The notes: a model not told the origin generated them from the letters alone. Positions 9,461 to 21,336 are shown, counted from the first letter of the stretch. The stretch is 64,000 nucleotides of DNA from Hoplostethus atlanticus (GCA_034670405.1 JAXDDX010000071.1:612501-676500); one strand, 5' to 3'. Numbers and translations are program-made.

Positions 9461-11355
9461 CAGAGTGTTTGCCTCCAAGGCCTAGTAGTTGAGCATAGCG
9501 TAGTGAAAACGGGGATGGGGGTTTCGCTTTTGTTGTCGTTTGTTTTGGCGAGGTGGGACGCGAACTCGAACCCCTGCCCTCACCTCCCGTCCCCGAGAGG
9601 TTTCGGCAGGCAGGGGGCGCTTCCCCTGGACCCCCTACAGAGCCACAGTGCCTTCTGTATCAGAGTCTCATTCATCACCCCGTCCAGCCCACCCCCCCAC
9701 CAACCCCGCGTCCCCCTCCCCTCTGTAGTAGACCAACCACACTACGCCTTAAAAAGTCGAGTCCCACCGGCTCCCATGCTAGCATAGAAACAGGGAGAAT
9801 GATGTATTTGAGACTGGGCCTTGGTGAGGAAATAGCCAGGGAAGTATCCAAGAGACTAGACTTGACACGGGGAGATGAAGTCAGCGCCACATCCGGTATC
9901 ACTCCCCTGAGACTCCCACTCTAACTTTCCCGATGCAAAACGTTTTTTTTGTAAAAAGTTTCTGCACAAAAAAAAAACAAAACCCTCCCGGACTCTTTAT
10001 CGCCTCTGGATCTGACATCGACGGGGGAAACCGGGAAACCGCCGAAATACCGGACGCTGGCCTTTTGGCTTCACCTCCCCTGTAGGCATGGCACACAAGG
10101 GCGCCATTTTGTGTCCACCGTGGAGATGTCCTGGGTCCAGTTTCAGGCGGTGCAGTGAGAGGTTTACAGAGGTGAAAAGCGCTTTGCTTACTTCTCAGGT
10201 CCCTCTAGAGCTCGGTAGCTAGGTAGGTAGACGTAGGACGACGTCGGCTATGAAACAGTAGGCCTCGGTTTATTGAGTTATTGTATGGTTTTACCTGGCA
10301 TGGGCATTTAGTCAGACGTTGTAATGTTGACCCCCCCCTCTCCTTCAACAACCTACATTACAGACTCTGACCCTCACCTCCCCATCCTCAGCCTGCCGAC
10401 AAACCAACACAAACTAACCACTTGCACTTGACACCGTGGCGTGTCGAAACAGACGGGCAGGAAACCCCTCTCCATTTTGGCTCCACGACAGCACATGCTT
10501 GTCCAGAATTGTAAACTGCGGATCCAAAATGGCCGACACACAACACTGCCCCTTGTATGAAAGCATGTTGTGTGCGTGCTTTCCAAGAACAAAAATCCCA
10601 TTTGAAAAAACAAAAAAAAAAGAACATTGAATCTTTTTTTGTCGTTGTTGTATCACTGATTATTTGAACGGGGTTCGGGGGGGTGGGGGGCTGCAAGGTG
10701 TTTGTTTTTTTTGCTCGGTCATCCCTCAAGATTTTCTCCTCATCCGCTTCCTGTGTTTCCATCTCTCTGTCGTGGCTTCTCTTCAAGCTCGCCCATCAGG
10801 TCTTTTACCTTTCTGTCCGTCGTTTTTTGTCTTTCTCCTTTCATTCAGAGACGACGCGCATCCAAAAACACGCAACCCATCCACTCAGTCGTCTGTGAAA
10901 TGGTGTCAGTGGGTCAGTCGTGAGGCTATGTGTCGAAAAAACACAAATAAGGGCTCTCTAAAAAACTACACCGTGGGTTTTAATGTACAGTAGTGCTGCC
11001 AAAAGTTGTGCTTATGTAGCTCAAGCCACGCCGTGGTCTCCCCTTGTACAGCACTAGGTGTGTGCATGCGTGTAGGGGTCAGGGATGGGGATGGGAGGGG
11101 GAGGTGGGAGGAGGGGGGAGGGTGGGGGTAGGTGGCTGCGAGAGAGAGTCTACCGGGGCTGGTGGTGGTAGGGGGAGGGGAGAGGTGGGAGGGGAGGGGA
11201 GGGGGGGGTAGCAGAGGTAGTAGTAAAGTCATAAGTTAACACACGATTTCACAATGGCACTGGACCACTCTGGGTCATCGTCATCATGTCAACACCTCCA
11301 CCCACCCACGCTTGGTCCCACTGAGGGGGGGGGGGTTACTGCTGTGACAGGGAGA

Positions 11356-11387
<32 letters not shown>

Positions 11388-12027
11388 AGTGTGTGTGAGT
11401 GTGTGAGTGAGTGACTAAGCGGGTTCATGCATGTTTGTGCATGTGTGTAGATACCTGTGAAGGTGTGTGTGTGCATGTAAGAAAGAGTGACAGAGAGCTC
11501 ATGTGTTTGTGCATGTATTTTGATATCTGTGTGTGTGTGTGTGTGATTATGTGTGTAAATGAGCAGGTTCACGCGTGTGTGTGTGCACGGATGTTGATAT
11601 TTGCGAGTATGTGAGGGAGCGAATGGACTGCATTTCGATATCTGTGTGTGTGTGTGTGTGTGTGTGTGCAACCCACTGACCATCGGCTACAGTAGGTAAC
11701 CTTCAGTGCCTTACACTGTACAGGACCCGATTCCTCCACCGGAGCCGAGCGCAGCACACACACTCTGAGAGGTTTCCACAACATCGCCACCTTGTCCTCA
11801 TCACCATCTTCATCTCCAAGCCAACGGGCCTGCCATCCTATCCACCACCCCCCCCCTCCTCTTCCTCACCAGGCCTGGACACAGGGGGAGGGGTTGGATA
11901 GACTCCTTCTCTCCCATCTCTCCCGTCCGTTGTATGTTTTTTGGCTCTGTAACTATTGTGTATATAATCCATAAACTTTCCGAAAAACTCACCGTGTTCA
12001 TCTCATGTTGTTCATTCTGTAATGCTG

Positions 12028-12030
<3 letters not shown>

Positions 12031-12088
<58 letters not shown>
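12031..12088. repeat. (CT)n microsatellite
   Basis: Uninterrupted CT dinucleotides of nearly 60 bases in the sequence downstream of cacna1a. Confidence 0.95.
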
Positions 12089-12092
<4 letters not shown>

Positions 12093-14079
12093 CTCTTGCT
12101 CTCCAACATCCATGTGCATGTAATTCCATTCATGAACACAAGGTGGTGTGATTGAGCTTTGTTTGATGCTGTCACCATTACTCAGACATTACTATGAACG
12201 GTTGTGGTTCATATGGATCTGTTTGTGTGTGTGTGTGTGTGTGTTTGTGTGCAAGATCCTGCAACAGCGTGGGAGGATGCCACAGTGTGTGTGTGTGTGT
12301 GTGTCTGAATTAAAACTATTCTGCACTGATTCTAATTGATTCCCAAGAGATGCAGTGAAGTGTCTCCTGCTGTCGCCATGGCAACCCTCAAGGCCCCTCT
12401 CCCCTTTTTTTTTTCTTCTTCCATTTCCACCCATCCCGTCATCCCGGTTGGATGTTCAAGTTGCTTCGAGAAAATCTGCCCTGAGATCAGCATTTTTTTT
12501 AACTCTCGCCTCCCGATGCTCAACATCAGCATCCCGGAGGCCGTGAGCTGATCTCCAGTCTCTTCCCAAAACACCTCACGAGATCCACGAATCAGGAGGA
12601 TTTTCAACCCTTTGTAGCACAGAACCAATGGTTTCTGGACATCAGGTTCCATTTGGTTTCTCTGTGTTTAGTTGGCTATGTATCCCTAGACTGGGCGAGG
12701 AAAGTGAATGAGGGTGCGATCACACCTTTTATTTTCCAGAGTGGAAAAGTACTTTGTTGTATTTCTAGTATTTGGTTCGTTTAGGTTCACACTGCCCAAT
12801 TACAAGCGACCCAGGACGTGTGAACAAAGGTCACGTGGTACTCACAAGTAGCTCGTTTATTGGAGTGTTTTGGCGACCTGTCATCCCGCCAGGTTAGAGA
12901 TTTTGGGGGCGGCGGTCCCTGTAACGGTATCTGACATGAGGGGCTGCTCTTCTCTGGTGTCCAAGCCAGTTAAGGACACATGAAGAAACATCTGAAGCTA
13001 TCTGAAAATCACTTAAGCTCGGCTTTCCAAGCATGAGGAACTGCTGGCTATCAGATGTCAACATCCGTCTCCTTATACCCATAAACCCTTGCGTTTTAGA
13101 GTTCAAATGGCGTTGTTCTCACCTGGCCAAACAAGCTGAACTGCAGGAGTAAAGGCTCCAGAGTTTGACGCCAGGCGTTAAATCTGATCTTTGCTACGAA
13201 GGGTTTTAAACCTCACATCTTTTGTCCCGGTGAAAAAGTAAAGACACCCAGAGGGACGAAGATCTCAGCGCTGAGATGCTTGGGAAACTCTCGGGAAGCA
13301 ACTACCAACCGTCCATCACCATGCCAACCATTAGACGCATCCAATAGAAACCATACCAGTGCCATAGTAGAAAACCATACAGGATTCACTCAGCAAGTTG
13401 GGGAAAAAAAGAGGAAAAAAATAAACATACATGGCAATTTAAGATAAAAGAGAAGTATTTAATTACAGATTTGCATGTGCAATGTGCATGCCACTATGTG
13501 GGGTAACAAGTCAACTTCAGGAATTAAAAAAATCAATATAAAGAAAAAAAAGTATATATATGTAAAAAATATATATAGATAGATGTTTTTAAGAGCAACG
13601 TGTTTCTTTTTTCTTCTATTTTTAAAAACAAAAAATCTAAAAAACCTGACAAAAAAAAAAAAACATCCTGACAAAAAATGGAAATGACTTTGGTGATGAA
13701 ATCAAAGAATGTTTGTTTGTATTGCCAGTTATTTCACGGGGGAAACCGTGGGGGAACGAGGATAGATAACACTTTAACTAACACTACAGAAAAAAGAAAA
13801 AATAATTTAAAAAAAAAAAAGGGGGAGAAGAGAATACAAAACTTTTCCTTGATGAAAAACAATCCCTTTGAGAGTAAAGAGCTGCCTGAACCTGAATCTG
13901 GTGATGTTATTCCCGTTTATTCCGGCTATGAAATCCCTTATTTCTCTCCCTTTCTCTCTCTCTTTCACCCTTTCTCTCTCTCTCTTTCTCCCACTCTCTC
14001 TCTTTTTTTCTCTATCTATCTCTGCTGTTTCTACCAGTGCATTTTGTAATTTCAAACAGATCTCTTCCTAAAGAACCTG

Positions 14080-14085
14080 AATAAA
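14080..14085 (+). terminator. cacna1a: Polyadenylation signal AATAAA (distal candidate)
   Basis: Canonical hexamer followed about 30 bases later by a U/GU-rich stretch (CCAGTCTGTGTTATT). A plausible end of a long cacna1a 3' UTR, but the link to the gene needs transcript data. Confidence 0.4.
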
Positions 14086-14164
14086 CCAGAGAGAATGCAT
14101 TCTACCCGTCCTCCAGTCTGTGTTATTGATCCTGCATCCACACACACACACACACACACACAAC

Positions 14165-14800
14165 CGGGTACAGATAATGGGATTCCATAGAAGTAATCTG
14201 ATTACAAAAAAAGGCAATTGTTCTTTGATCATCTATAACACAATCACAAATAACAGCACAGTGACGTCCAGCAACACAAAGTGGTGATTGTAATCCATTT
14301 CAGTAACTCCACTTCTATATAATAGGATTACATTTTAGTAATCTGATTACAAAAAATGGCAATTGTTTGATTGATCAATCCATCTAGCTCTGACATACAG
14401 CAGTACAGTAAGGACAATAACAACATGAGATACAAAGATACTGTGAGTATCCAGTTACAGATAATGGGATTAGTAATCTGATCACAAAAAAAGGAAATAG
14501 TTTTTTGATGGTTTACAAACACAATCAATACAACAGAAGAAGCATCATGACAACAACATGATACGACACATAGATGTAATCCATCACAGTTAGTGTTCCC
14601 ATCACACCCTGTGAGAGGGAGGAGCCATTTATATATAATGGGATTACATTCTAGAAATCTGACCACAAAAATATGACTGTAATGGTCGTGGATTACAAAT
14701 CCACTCTGTAATCAGGTTACAGGTACCTTTGACAAGTAGGAGTACTGTTAGTAGTATGATGGTGGATTACTATAGATTACATTTTGAAGGGAAGCTCCAC
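14165..14800. repeat. Diverged tandem repeat rich in GATTA/TAATC
   Basis: A unit containing ATAATGGGATT, then GTAATCTGATTACAAAAAA, then GGCAATTGTT recurs with phase points near 14193, 14338, 14473 and 14653 (spacing 145, 135 and about 180). Copies are clearly diverged, with many short TAATC/GATTA words between them. No coding potential. It could be a decayed satellite or a cluster of homeodomain sites. Confidence 0.7.
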
Positions 14801-15212
14801 CACAGAGCAGACCAGATCAGGTGGTTTCAAATATCCTGACTGCCTGAGGGGCGCTTGATTTATCCGATCAGACGGTTACACCCTCAGAAGTGGATGGATC
14901 GTTTTGTGGGGGAGGTAAATGCGGTGCTTCTACATCATGATGGAACGACCTGGTGAATCAAACGGTGATCCATTTGTTTTTCCCAGAAAGCTGAAAAGCC
15001 TCACAAGCGGACGCGTCACAGACAGCAGAAATGATGAAGCTCTTCTTCTTCTTCCTCTTCTTCTGCCTTTTGCTCCTGAGGATTCAAAATGTACTCGAAT
15101 GGCTGAGGACGTAAACGTCTCCAGACCCCCCCCCCCCCCGCCGCCCTCCCCCCTCCATCCTCCCTCTACGTCTGACACGACGTCATTGATGTAGGAATAC
15201 GCACCCACCCAC

Positions 15213-15215
<3 letters not shown>

Positions 15216-15262
<47 letters not shown>
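15216..15262. repeat. (AC)n microsatellite
   Basis: About 23 uninterrupted AC units. Others of the same kind in this spacer lie at about 15678-15716, 15869-15898 and 16025-16051; a (CCT)n tract lies at about 15467-15500, and an AGAAAT-type hexamer array at about 16160-16265. Confidence 0.95.
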
Positions 15263-15263
<1 letters not shown>

Positions 15264-15675
15264 CGGTTTGCGTGTCCCACACCTCCCCACCCCCCACCCT
15301 CTTCCTCTATACTCACGTTTTATTGACATCCCTCCCTCTCTCCCTCCTCCCTCCCTTTTTCCTTCCTCCCCTTCCTCTCCTTCAATGCCTGTTGGCCTTC
15401 CTTCTCTTTACATCTGTCTCTCCCCCTCCCCCTTCCTCCTGTCTATCTATCTCTCCTTCCCCAACCCCTCCTCCTCCTCCTCCTCCTCCTCCTCCTCCTC
15501 ACGTACTGGGTGGTGTTCGTCTGACGCCTATGGAGAAAAGCACAAGCACAGCCATGCCTGCTTCAAATGGAATTACAGTTCTCTACAGGCTTCTGTGTTC
15601 ATGCTTCGCTCGCTATCCACACACACATTTGACATGCTTTAGGACATTTAAGGACACAAACAGCATTGTCTCTGC

Positions 15676-15717
<42 letters not shown>

Positions 15718-15867
15718 ATCGTACGAGGCCAGCTGCGCTGCTCTACCCTGCTGCAGCTGCGTCCTAAAATACACTCCTCCTACACATTCTGTCGCCCGCA
15801 AGAATCAACGCATCACTTCCTGTCTCCGCTAACTATGCTGCAACCAGAGACACACACATGCGAACAT

Positions 15868-15901
<34 letters not shown>

Positions 15902-17189
15902 GCTCTTACTCATCCACATTCATAGCTGACCTTCTGCGGTGCCAGAGAGGGAAAGGCATTAGGTCATGTGTTCACAACCACTTGGCATGTGATTGTCAAA
16001 TGATCACTGTAATCACAAACACATGCACACACACACACACACACACACACACTCAAACACACAAGTTTTAACACAGAGCTACTTCCTCTTCTCTTCCACA
16101 GAAGCAAACAACACAGTTTTTCAACCAAATTCACCGGTATGGGTTTCCCCTTCTACAACAAGAACGAGAAATAGAAACAGAAATAGAAATATAAGTAGAA
16201 ATAGGAATAGAAATATAAGTAGAAATAGGAATAGAAATAGAAATAGAAATAGAAGAATTAGAAGGTAGAAGAACAGAAGAATAGGAATAAGAATAGAACA
16301 TATTCAGGCATTACTTCCAGGTTGAGGTTGAGGTCCCATAGACAACCAGTCATTCAGATAAAATGTAATCAAACTACATCAGAGTGATGCTGTACGTCGT
16401 CCTGCTGGTTGGATGCATGCATGCAGCCTGAGTGAAGACATTTCCTGCTGTTCTTTATTTAGCTCAGAGCTGTTAGCGCCCACGTCACTGTCTGGCCCTG
16501 CACTCTGCATCTCAAACAGGCTGCCACTTACAGCGATCAGTATGGACCGTATCTACGCCAGGGTTTCTCAACCTCTGGGTCGTTCCAGCATTGTCTCCAA
16601 TCTGCTCATCTAGTATAGGACTAGTATATTTTCTAATTGTAATGGTTTGTAGAGCACATTTTCCTAACGAAGGTGCAAAGTGCTGCAAAATAAAAGGAAC
16701 AAAGCAACCGCACGAAGAAAACCATCCGTTATAATAGTGGGGAGACGCCATTAAGGCCCACAGACACACACACCTCCAAAACCCTCTCAAATGGGAATCT
16801 GTGCACTGAAGTGTTTCAACTTGTGGGTCGGTGACTGAAACTAACTGAAACCACAACTGATTTGTGATAATAATGGTGGATGTGTGATCGGGTCATACTT
16901 TGTTTTTGATTTTATTACTTTACTGTTTCTAATCAGAAGGCACACCGCCTCTTCTGTCTGCGTGAACGTGTGTAACGCTTTAAGATGACGTGTGGAAACA
17001 TCGCTCATTTATATCGTTCTTTGTTCGAAAGAACGTGGAATTGTTGAGTTTCACTCCAACATTAGATATACATCGTTTGGAAAGAGAGACGGCTACTCTT
17101 ACAAAATCATTCAATTGTGCAAAATTGAAACAAATGATGACATTATGAAGAATACCTGTCTGACAAAATGATGAACACATCAACACACA

Positions 17190-17290
17190 ATCCAGAATCA
17201 GAATCAGAAACAGGTTTATTGCCAAATATGTTTTCACATACAAGGAATTTGTCTTGGTGATTGGTGCATAACAATAAACAATAAACAATA
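17190..17290 (-). mobile_element. LINE 3'-tail fragment
   Basis: On the minus strand this reads as a coding remnant TKTNSLYVKTYLAINLFLIL followed by TTCTGATTCTGATTC, a terminus seen in many dispersed fish LINE copies. The 5' portion (17290-17460) is AT-rich and unrecognisable. Confidence 0.6.
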
Positions 17291-17589
17291 AACATAGAAG
17301 AATAAGAACAAAACAAGAATAAAAGCAAGTACTGTAGAGGCAAAGGTCAGGAATACAATATAAAATAGAGAAATTCAGCTAAAATATATGAAAAGAAATA
17401 AGAAAATAATAATAATAACAATAGAATAAAAAGAATATGTGCCATATACATGTACAAGTGTATTGAATAATGAGACATTTTCTTTAATAATAGCAGCATT
17501 AAGACATATTGTCCAGGATGGATCGATACATGAAGGGATCAGATGTGAAGGTTTTTACTGAAGCCGGCGATGAAGACGGCAGATGTGGG

Positions 17590-18243
17590 TCGTAATGTTA
17601 AAATGATGATGATGATGAGAGGTGACATGACTAGGAGGAAGAGGAGGGTGACAACAAGGACAATTATGATAATGATGAAGCTGATGAAAGTGAAAATGAA
17701 GATGGAGAAACGTGAAGATGACTAGAAGAAGGAGGAAGAGAAGGATGATGATGACCTGGACAACACTCATCATCATCGTCATCATCATCATCGTCACCTT
17801 CAACACTATAATACTTTTCCTTATCTCCATCCATCTCCATGTCATCATCTTCCTTCTCGTCATCATCATCATCATCATCATCATCATCCCTCTCTTCTTC
17901 ACTACCTTCCTGCCCACTGACTGATGTTGGTTGATCATCATCATCATCATCAACATCATTCAGGGTGGTGTTCCCATCTGTTGGCAGGAAGAAGAAGACG
18001 ATGATGATGATGATAATGATAGTGGTAGTGATGCTGATGATAATGATGCTGATGATAATGATGATGATGATGATGATGATTATAGTGACAGAGATGTTAA
18101 AAATGAAGAGAAACCAACCATAACAGCAATGACAACCATCATCATCATCATCATCATCATCATCCTCATTGAGGGCGCTGTTCCAATCTGTGGGCAGGAA
18201 GGAGAAGAAAATGAGGATGAGGATGATGATGATGATGATGATG
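17590..18243. repeat. ATC/GAT trinucleotide field with inverted tracts and 210-bp duplication
   Basis: (ATC)n tracts (about 17767-17795, 17857-17888, 17935-17953, 18139-18168) alternate with (GAT)n tracts (about 17600, 18001-18020, 18056-18080, 18215-18243). A core containing GTTCCCATCTG and GGCAGGAAG at 17970 is repeated, diverged, at 18180 (offset 210). Part of the core appears inverted near 17905 (TTCCTGCCCA). The Asp-rich or Ile-rich open frames here are repeat products. Confidence 0.85.
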
Positions 18244-18372
18244 ACCGTAGTGTTTGCCCCAGTTCCTCAGGCTGCTCTGTAATTACATAAGTCATATCCC
18301 TCTGCATCAGTCATGTTGGGGAGGAAGGGCGTGATTCATAATTCTATCATAATCCACAGGAAATGGTTCAAC

Positions 18373-18375
<3 letters not shown>

Positions 18376-18418
<43 letters not shown>
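18376..18418. repeat. (GT)n microsatellite
   Basis: About 20 GT units downstream of ier2, followed by spacer sequence with no recognised feature until 18560. Confidence 0.95.
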
Positions 18419-18421
<3 letters not shown>

Positions 18422-18560
18422 GACTGTAAGCACGAGATTAGCGGCAGCGAGCCAGACTGGTGCTAGGTTGTAGCTACTAGCCTCCTCCCTCCCTCCCACA
18501 AGGGATTGACCCTGGGAACTGTCGCCTGATATAGACCATGTTGGATTCATTCACAAATAA

Positions 18561-18704
18561 CGTGTGTGTGTGTGAGTGAGTGAGTGAGTGAGTGAGTGTG
18601 TGAGTAAGAGTGAGTGAGTGAGTGAGTGAGTGAGTGAGTGAGTGTGTGAGTAAGAGTGAGTGAGTGAGTGAGTAAGAGTGAGTGAGTGAGTAAGAGGGAG
18701 AGTA
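18561..18704. repeat. (GTGA)n tetranucleotide array
   Basis: GTGA/GAGT tetranucleotides are punctuated by GTGAGTAAGAGTGAG, giving a higher-order repeat. The array lies downstream of ier2, outside its likely 3' UTR. Confidence 0.95.
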
Positions 18705-18839
18705 TAAACTCCCTCGAGACCTATTTCCTTTTGTGTGTGTGTGTTCAAGTCAGAAAGCGAAAGAGAGGGGGAAGAGTGTGTGTTATTGATCCGAAGCCCC
18801 AATCACCTCAGAACAAAGACAGCAGGACAACAGAATACA

Positions 18840-19093
18840 CTTTCAACGTGTTTATTACAAATACACCGTCACTCAGATCACACCTTCATACCTCTATACC
18901 ACATGGTAGATATAAACAGCAGCATGGAATAGGAGGTAACTGTACCGTGGTTTCACAGGTCAGACAAGAACACAGGACATTACAACATGTGGAGAGCCTG
19001 TTCTTGTTGAGCACCATTGAAGGGAACACAGTATTTAGGACCTCACGTGTACAACAGTAGTATTGATTTATCAAAGTCCACTAAGGCCCAGCA

Positions 19094-19127
<34 letters not shown>

Positions 19128-19681
19128 TCAACTGTCCTTCATCATTTCTCTGTTGAGTTTTATTTCCCAGTATAATAGCAGGAAATTCCCTGAAGTCCGT
19201 GCGTGTGTATGACTGCGCGTGCTGCTCTGTGGCCAGCCGTCGCCACTTCACTCTTCTGACTCAAACACGCCACACGCGCACGCACTTTGAGTCAGCAGCA
19301 GTCACTTTTAAAAAAAACAGCAAGTCATTCAACTGAAGGTGAATCACCAGAAAAAACACTCCCGGTTTTCCCTCCAGTTTCTTCCTCAAACTTTACGAGC
19401 GATAACTCGGGTCAGCGGCCAGCTCGGCTCGGCCCGGCACGGCCCGGCACGGCCCGGCACGGCCGGCACGGCTCTCTTCTCTGGATGTCGGAGTCTTGGC
19501 CAGTTTGGCAGGCACACTCGGATCGACGGAGAGGTCGCACCTTGCCCCCGGTAATCCCTCTGCTTACAGACGTCCGATCTAGGTCAGCTCCGCGCTGCGC
19601 ACAGGGATCAGCTTCACCCTCCGGTTAACGGAGGTTTTCATTTCACATGACTCCAAAGTCCCATTGGAGGCTGGTCGCAGT
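18840..19681 (-). other. ier2: ier2 3' UTR
   Basis: Two minus-strand AATAAA signals lie downstream of the ier2 stop, at 19159-19164 and about 18850-18855, so the 3' UTR is either about 0.5 kb or about 0.85 kb. It contains a short GC-rich tandem array of a 10-bp unit (GGCCCGGCAC on the plus strand, about 19430-19470). No clear ATTTA cluster was seen. Confidence 0.6.
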
Positions 19682-20227
19682 TCAGAATGCAGGTATAATT
19701 CGGTTTAGAGACAAAGCGGTCAGGGACTCCACGGCCCCGGCGCGGCAGCTACCCAGCGGGGCCGCATACCTCTCCTCCCCGGGCTCCAGCCTCGCCCTCT
19801 TGCTGGGAAGGAAGTCAGGCGCAGCCGACGCCTTGCCTCGGCGCTTCCTGGACTGTCTGGCCGAGCCCAAGTTCTCTTTGTCCTCTGTCGTCTCACTATC
19901 GCACGCTGAACTCGTGATCCGCGGCTCCTCCGGGGCTGGCTCCGTTGAGGTCAGGGTCGGCTGGGGCTGGGACACCGCGGCCTGGGCCACGGGGTTGGAG
20001 CCGGTGTCCATCGGCTCCTCGGCGGCGGGCTGCGCGTCGCTCTGCCCCTCGCTCTCCCGAGCGGAGTGGTAGATGTCCCGGGCGGATCTCATGACCAGGG
20101 AGAGCAGCAGGCTCCGGTGGAGTCTCAGTCCGCCTCTCTGGCTCCTGGAGGCGTACAGCTTGCTTATAGACACGGCCAAGATCCGTCTGGCTTCGGCGTT
20201 CACATCCATGGCGCTTGTGGCACTCAT
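19682..20227 (-). CDS. ier2: Immediate early response 2 (IER2-family nuclear protein)
   Basis: Single-exon gene of 181 codons (human IER2 is about 223). The N-terminal family signature is clear: VNAEARRILAVSISKLYASR, then QRGGLRLHRSLLLSLVMRSA and RDIYHSA (residues about 8-55). A disordered Ser/Pro/Glu-rich middle follows, then a basic nuclear-localisation-like stretch (SRKRRGKAS and SKRARLEPGEE, about residues 126-155) and a short hydrophobic C-terminus (ALSLNRIIPAF). IER2 proteins are growth-factor- and serum-induced regulators acting with PP2A and in transcription. The first Met (20227) has weak context. Met7 (20209) sits in a perfect GCCATGG and aligns with the human start, so it may be the main initiator. 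IER2 rather than IER5 is favoured by synteny next to CACNA1A and by length. Confidence 0.92.
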   Translation of the reverse strand: MSATSAMDVNAEARRILAVSISKLYASRSQRGGLRLHRSLLLSLVMRSARDIYHSARESEGQSDAQPAAEEPMDTGSNPVAQAAVSQPQPTLTSTEPAPEEPRITSSACDSETTEDKENLGSARQSRKRRGKASAAPDFLPSKRARLEPGEERYAAPLGSCRAGAVESLTALSLNRIIPAF

Positions 20228-20424
20228 TTTGCGTAATTACGCACGGTTGGGTTGGCACTTTCACCAGAGGCTCAACAAGCCGACGAGCTTTTTGTCTCGT
20301 GAGGAGTAGAGCTACTGTGTGGTGTCGGTGACCTGTGCTCGCTCTAGTCTCGAGTCGCTTTCTGTTCTGTCTGCAGCCACCAGCTGTTGTACTCAGTAAT
20401 GGGAACGTGTGAGTGGCAGGGCGG

Positions 20425-20448
20425 TGTTTTATTCCCACTCTGACGTAA
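20425..20448 (-). promoter_or_regulatory. ier2: ier2 core promoter: TATA-like box and CRE
   Basis: On the minus strand, a CRE-type TTACGTCA (20448-20441) is followed by GAATAAAACA (20434-20425), a TATA-like element about 200 bases before the start codon. CRE plus TATA is the usual immediate-early promoter layout. The transcription start is expected near 20400. Confidence 0.65.
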
Positions 20449-20509
20449 CGTGTACTTCATTCCTCAGTGAGTGACAAACAGGCGCCGCCCACACCTGCTG
20501 TAGCTGCAG

Positions 20510-20546
<37 letters not shown>

Positions 20547-21127
20547 ACACACACACACCATATGTTCCGTGTACCTTTTTACTACACTAATCTCTATTAT
20601 TTCGACTCCTGCTTTTGTCACAAGGTATTTCTCCCCAGCCTATTTAAACTAGAAGAAGGTTATAGTCTACATGTCGGTGTTCCCTCTTCAGTTGATGACA
20701 TTTATGCCGCTAGGGTTAATCTAATTAAATAAAATGTACATTACCTATTAGCCTACACACAATATGACATTTCAGCTTCCTTCAATAATAACAGGGGTTA
20801 AGGCGTTTGGTTGTCTTGTTGTCTGGGTTAAAACGGGCTTCAGAAGACGCTTCGCTCTCCTAAATATATTAAAAAGTATTAATGCCATGAAATGTATGTT
20901 GGCTGCGAATCGAGATGGACATCCACAAGAAGAAGAGGAAGAAGAATAAAGAAGTTAACGTGTTTCACAGGAAGGCATAAAGACAAAAAAAGAAGAAGGA
21001 AATAAAAATTGAAAACACGTTCAAAAGAAAAGTAGTTTCTCAATGTTTACACTCTGACAAAACCCCAGTCAGCAATTCGGAGAAATTACGTGGGAGGAGG
21101 AAATATGTCTCCAATTTCTAGGGAGTT

Positions 21128-21213
21128 TCTACTCTCTCTACTCACTCTCTCTCGCTCTCTCTCTCGCTCAATCTCTCTCTCTCTCTCTCGCTCGCTCTCT
21201 CTCTCTCTCTCAA

Positions 21214-21268
<55 letters not shown>
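21128..21268. repeat. (CT)n-rich imperfect microsatellite
   Basis: Mostly CTCTCT with interspersed CTCG and CAAT, between the ier2 promoter and the CArG boxes. Confidence 0.95.
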
Positions 21269-21277
<9 letters not shown>

Positions 21278-21316
21278 GAGACACACTTCACGTCACTCTC
21301 ACGCAAAACTCAATCG

Positions 21317-21336
21317 CCATATATGGCTCATCCGGT
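21317..21336 (-). promoter_or_regulatory. ier2: Serum response element: ETS site + CArG box
   Basis: Minus strand ACCGGATGAGCCATATATGG: a TCF/ETS site (ACCGGATG), a two-base gap and a perfect CArG box CC(A/T)6GG at 21317-21326. The arrangement resembles the c-fos SRE. It lies about 0.9 kb upstream of ier2. Function is inferred from motif and context. Confidence 0.65.

Larger units (their letters stand above)
6102..14100 (+). other. cacna1a: Probable long cacna1a 3' UTR and downstream sequence
   Basis: No coding region is supported in these 8 kb. Three AATAAA signals are visible at 6201-6206, 6730-6735 and 14080-14085. The last follows a stretch of AT-rich, UTR-like sequence. The block also contains a CTCF-like motif (8483-8499), (CT)n at 9411-9453 and 12031-12088, G-rich runs (11080-11220), (GT)n near 11361-11400 and 11643-11667, and a fragment starting GGTGCGATCACACC (about 12714) resembling a DNA-transposon end. 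That the UTR reaches 14.1 kb is inference. Confidence 0.4.

Noticed and set aside
16555-16850. hAT element starting CAGGGTTTCTCAACC
   Set aside because: The start resembles some hAT termini, but I could not find a matching inverted end or target duplication.
17931-18290. Asp-rich 119-codon protein
   Set aside because: Product of GAT repeats; the reading frame follows the trinucleotide tracts on both strands.
19896-20438. 180-codon frame overlapping ier2 in another frame
   Set aside because: Its first codons overlap the TATA-like element, so it starts upstream of the expected transcript; Arg/Pro/Gly-rich composition is a shadow of the GC-rich ier2 coding frame.
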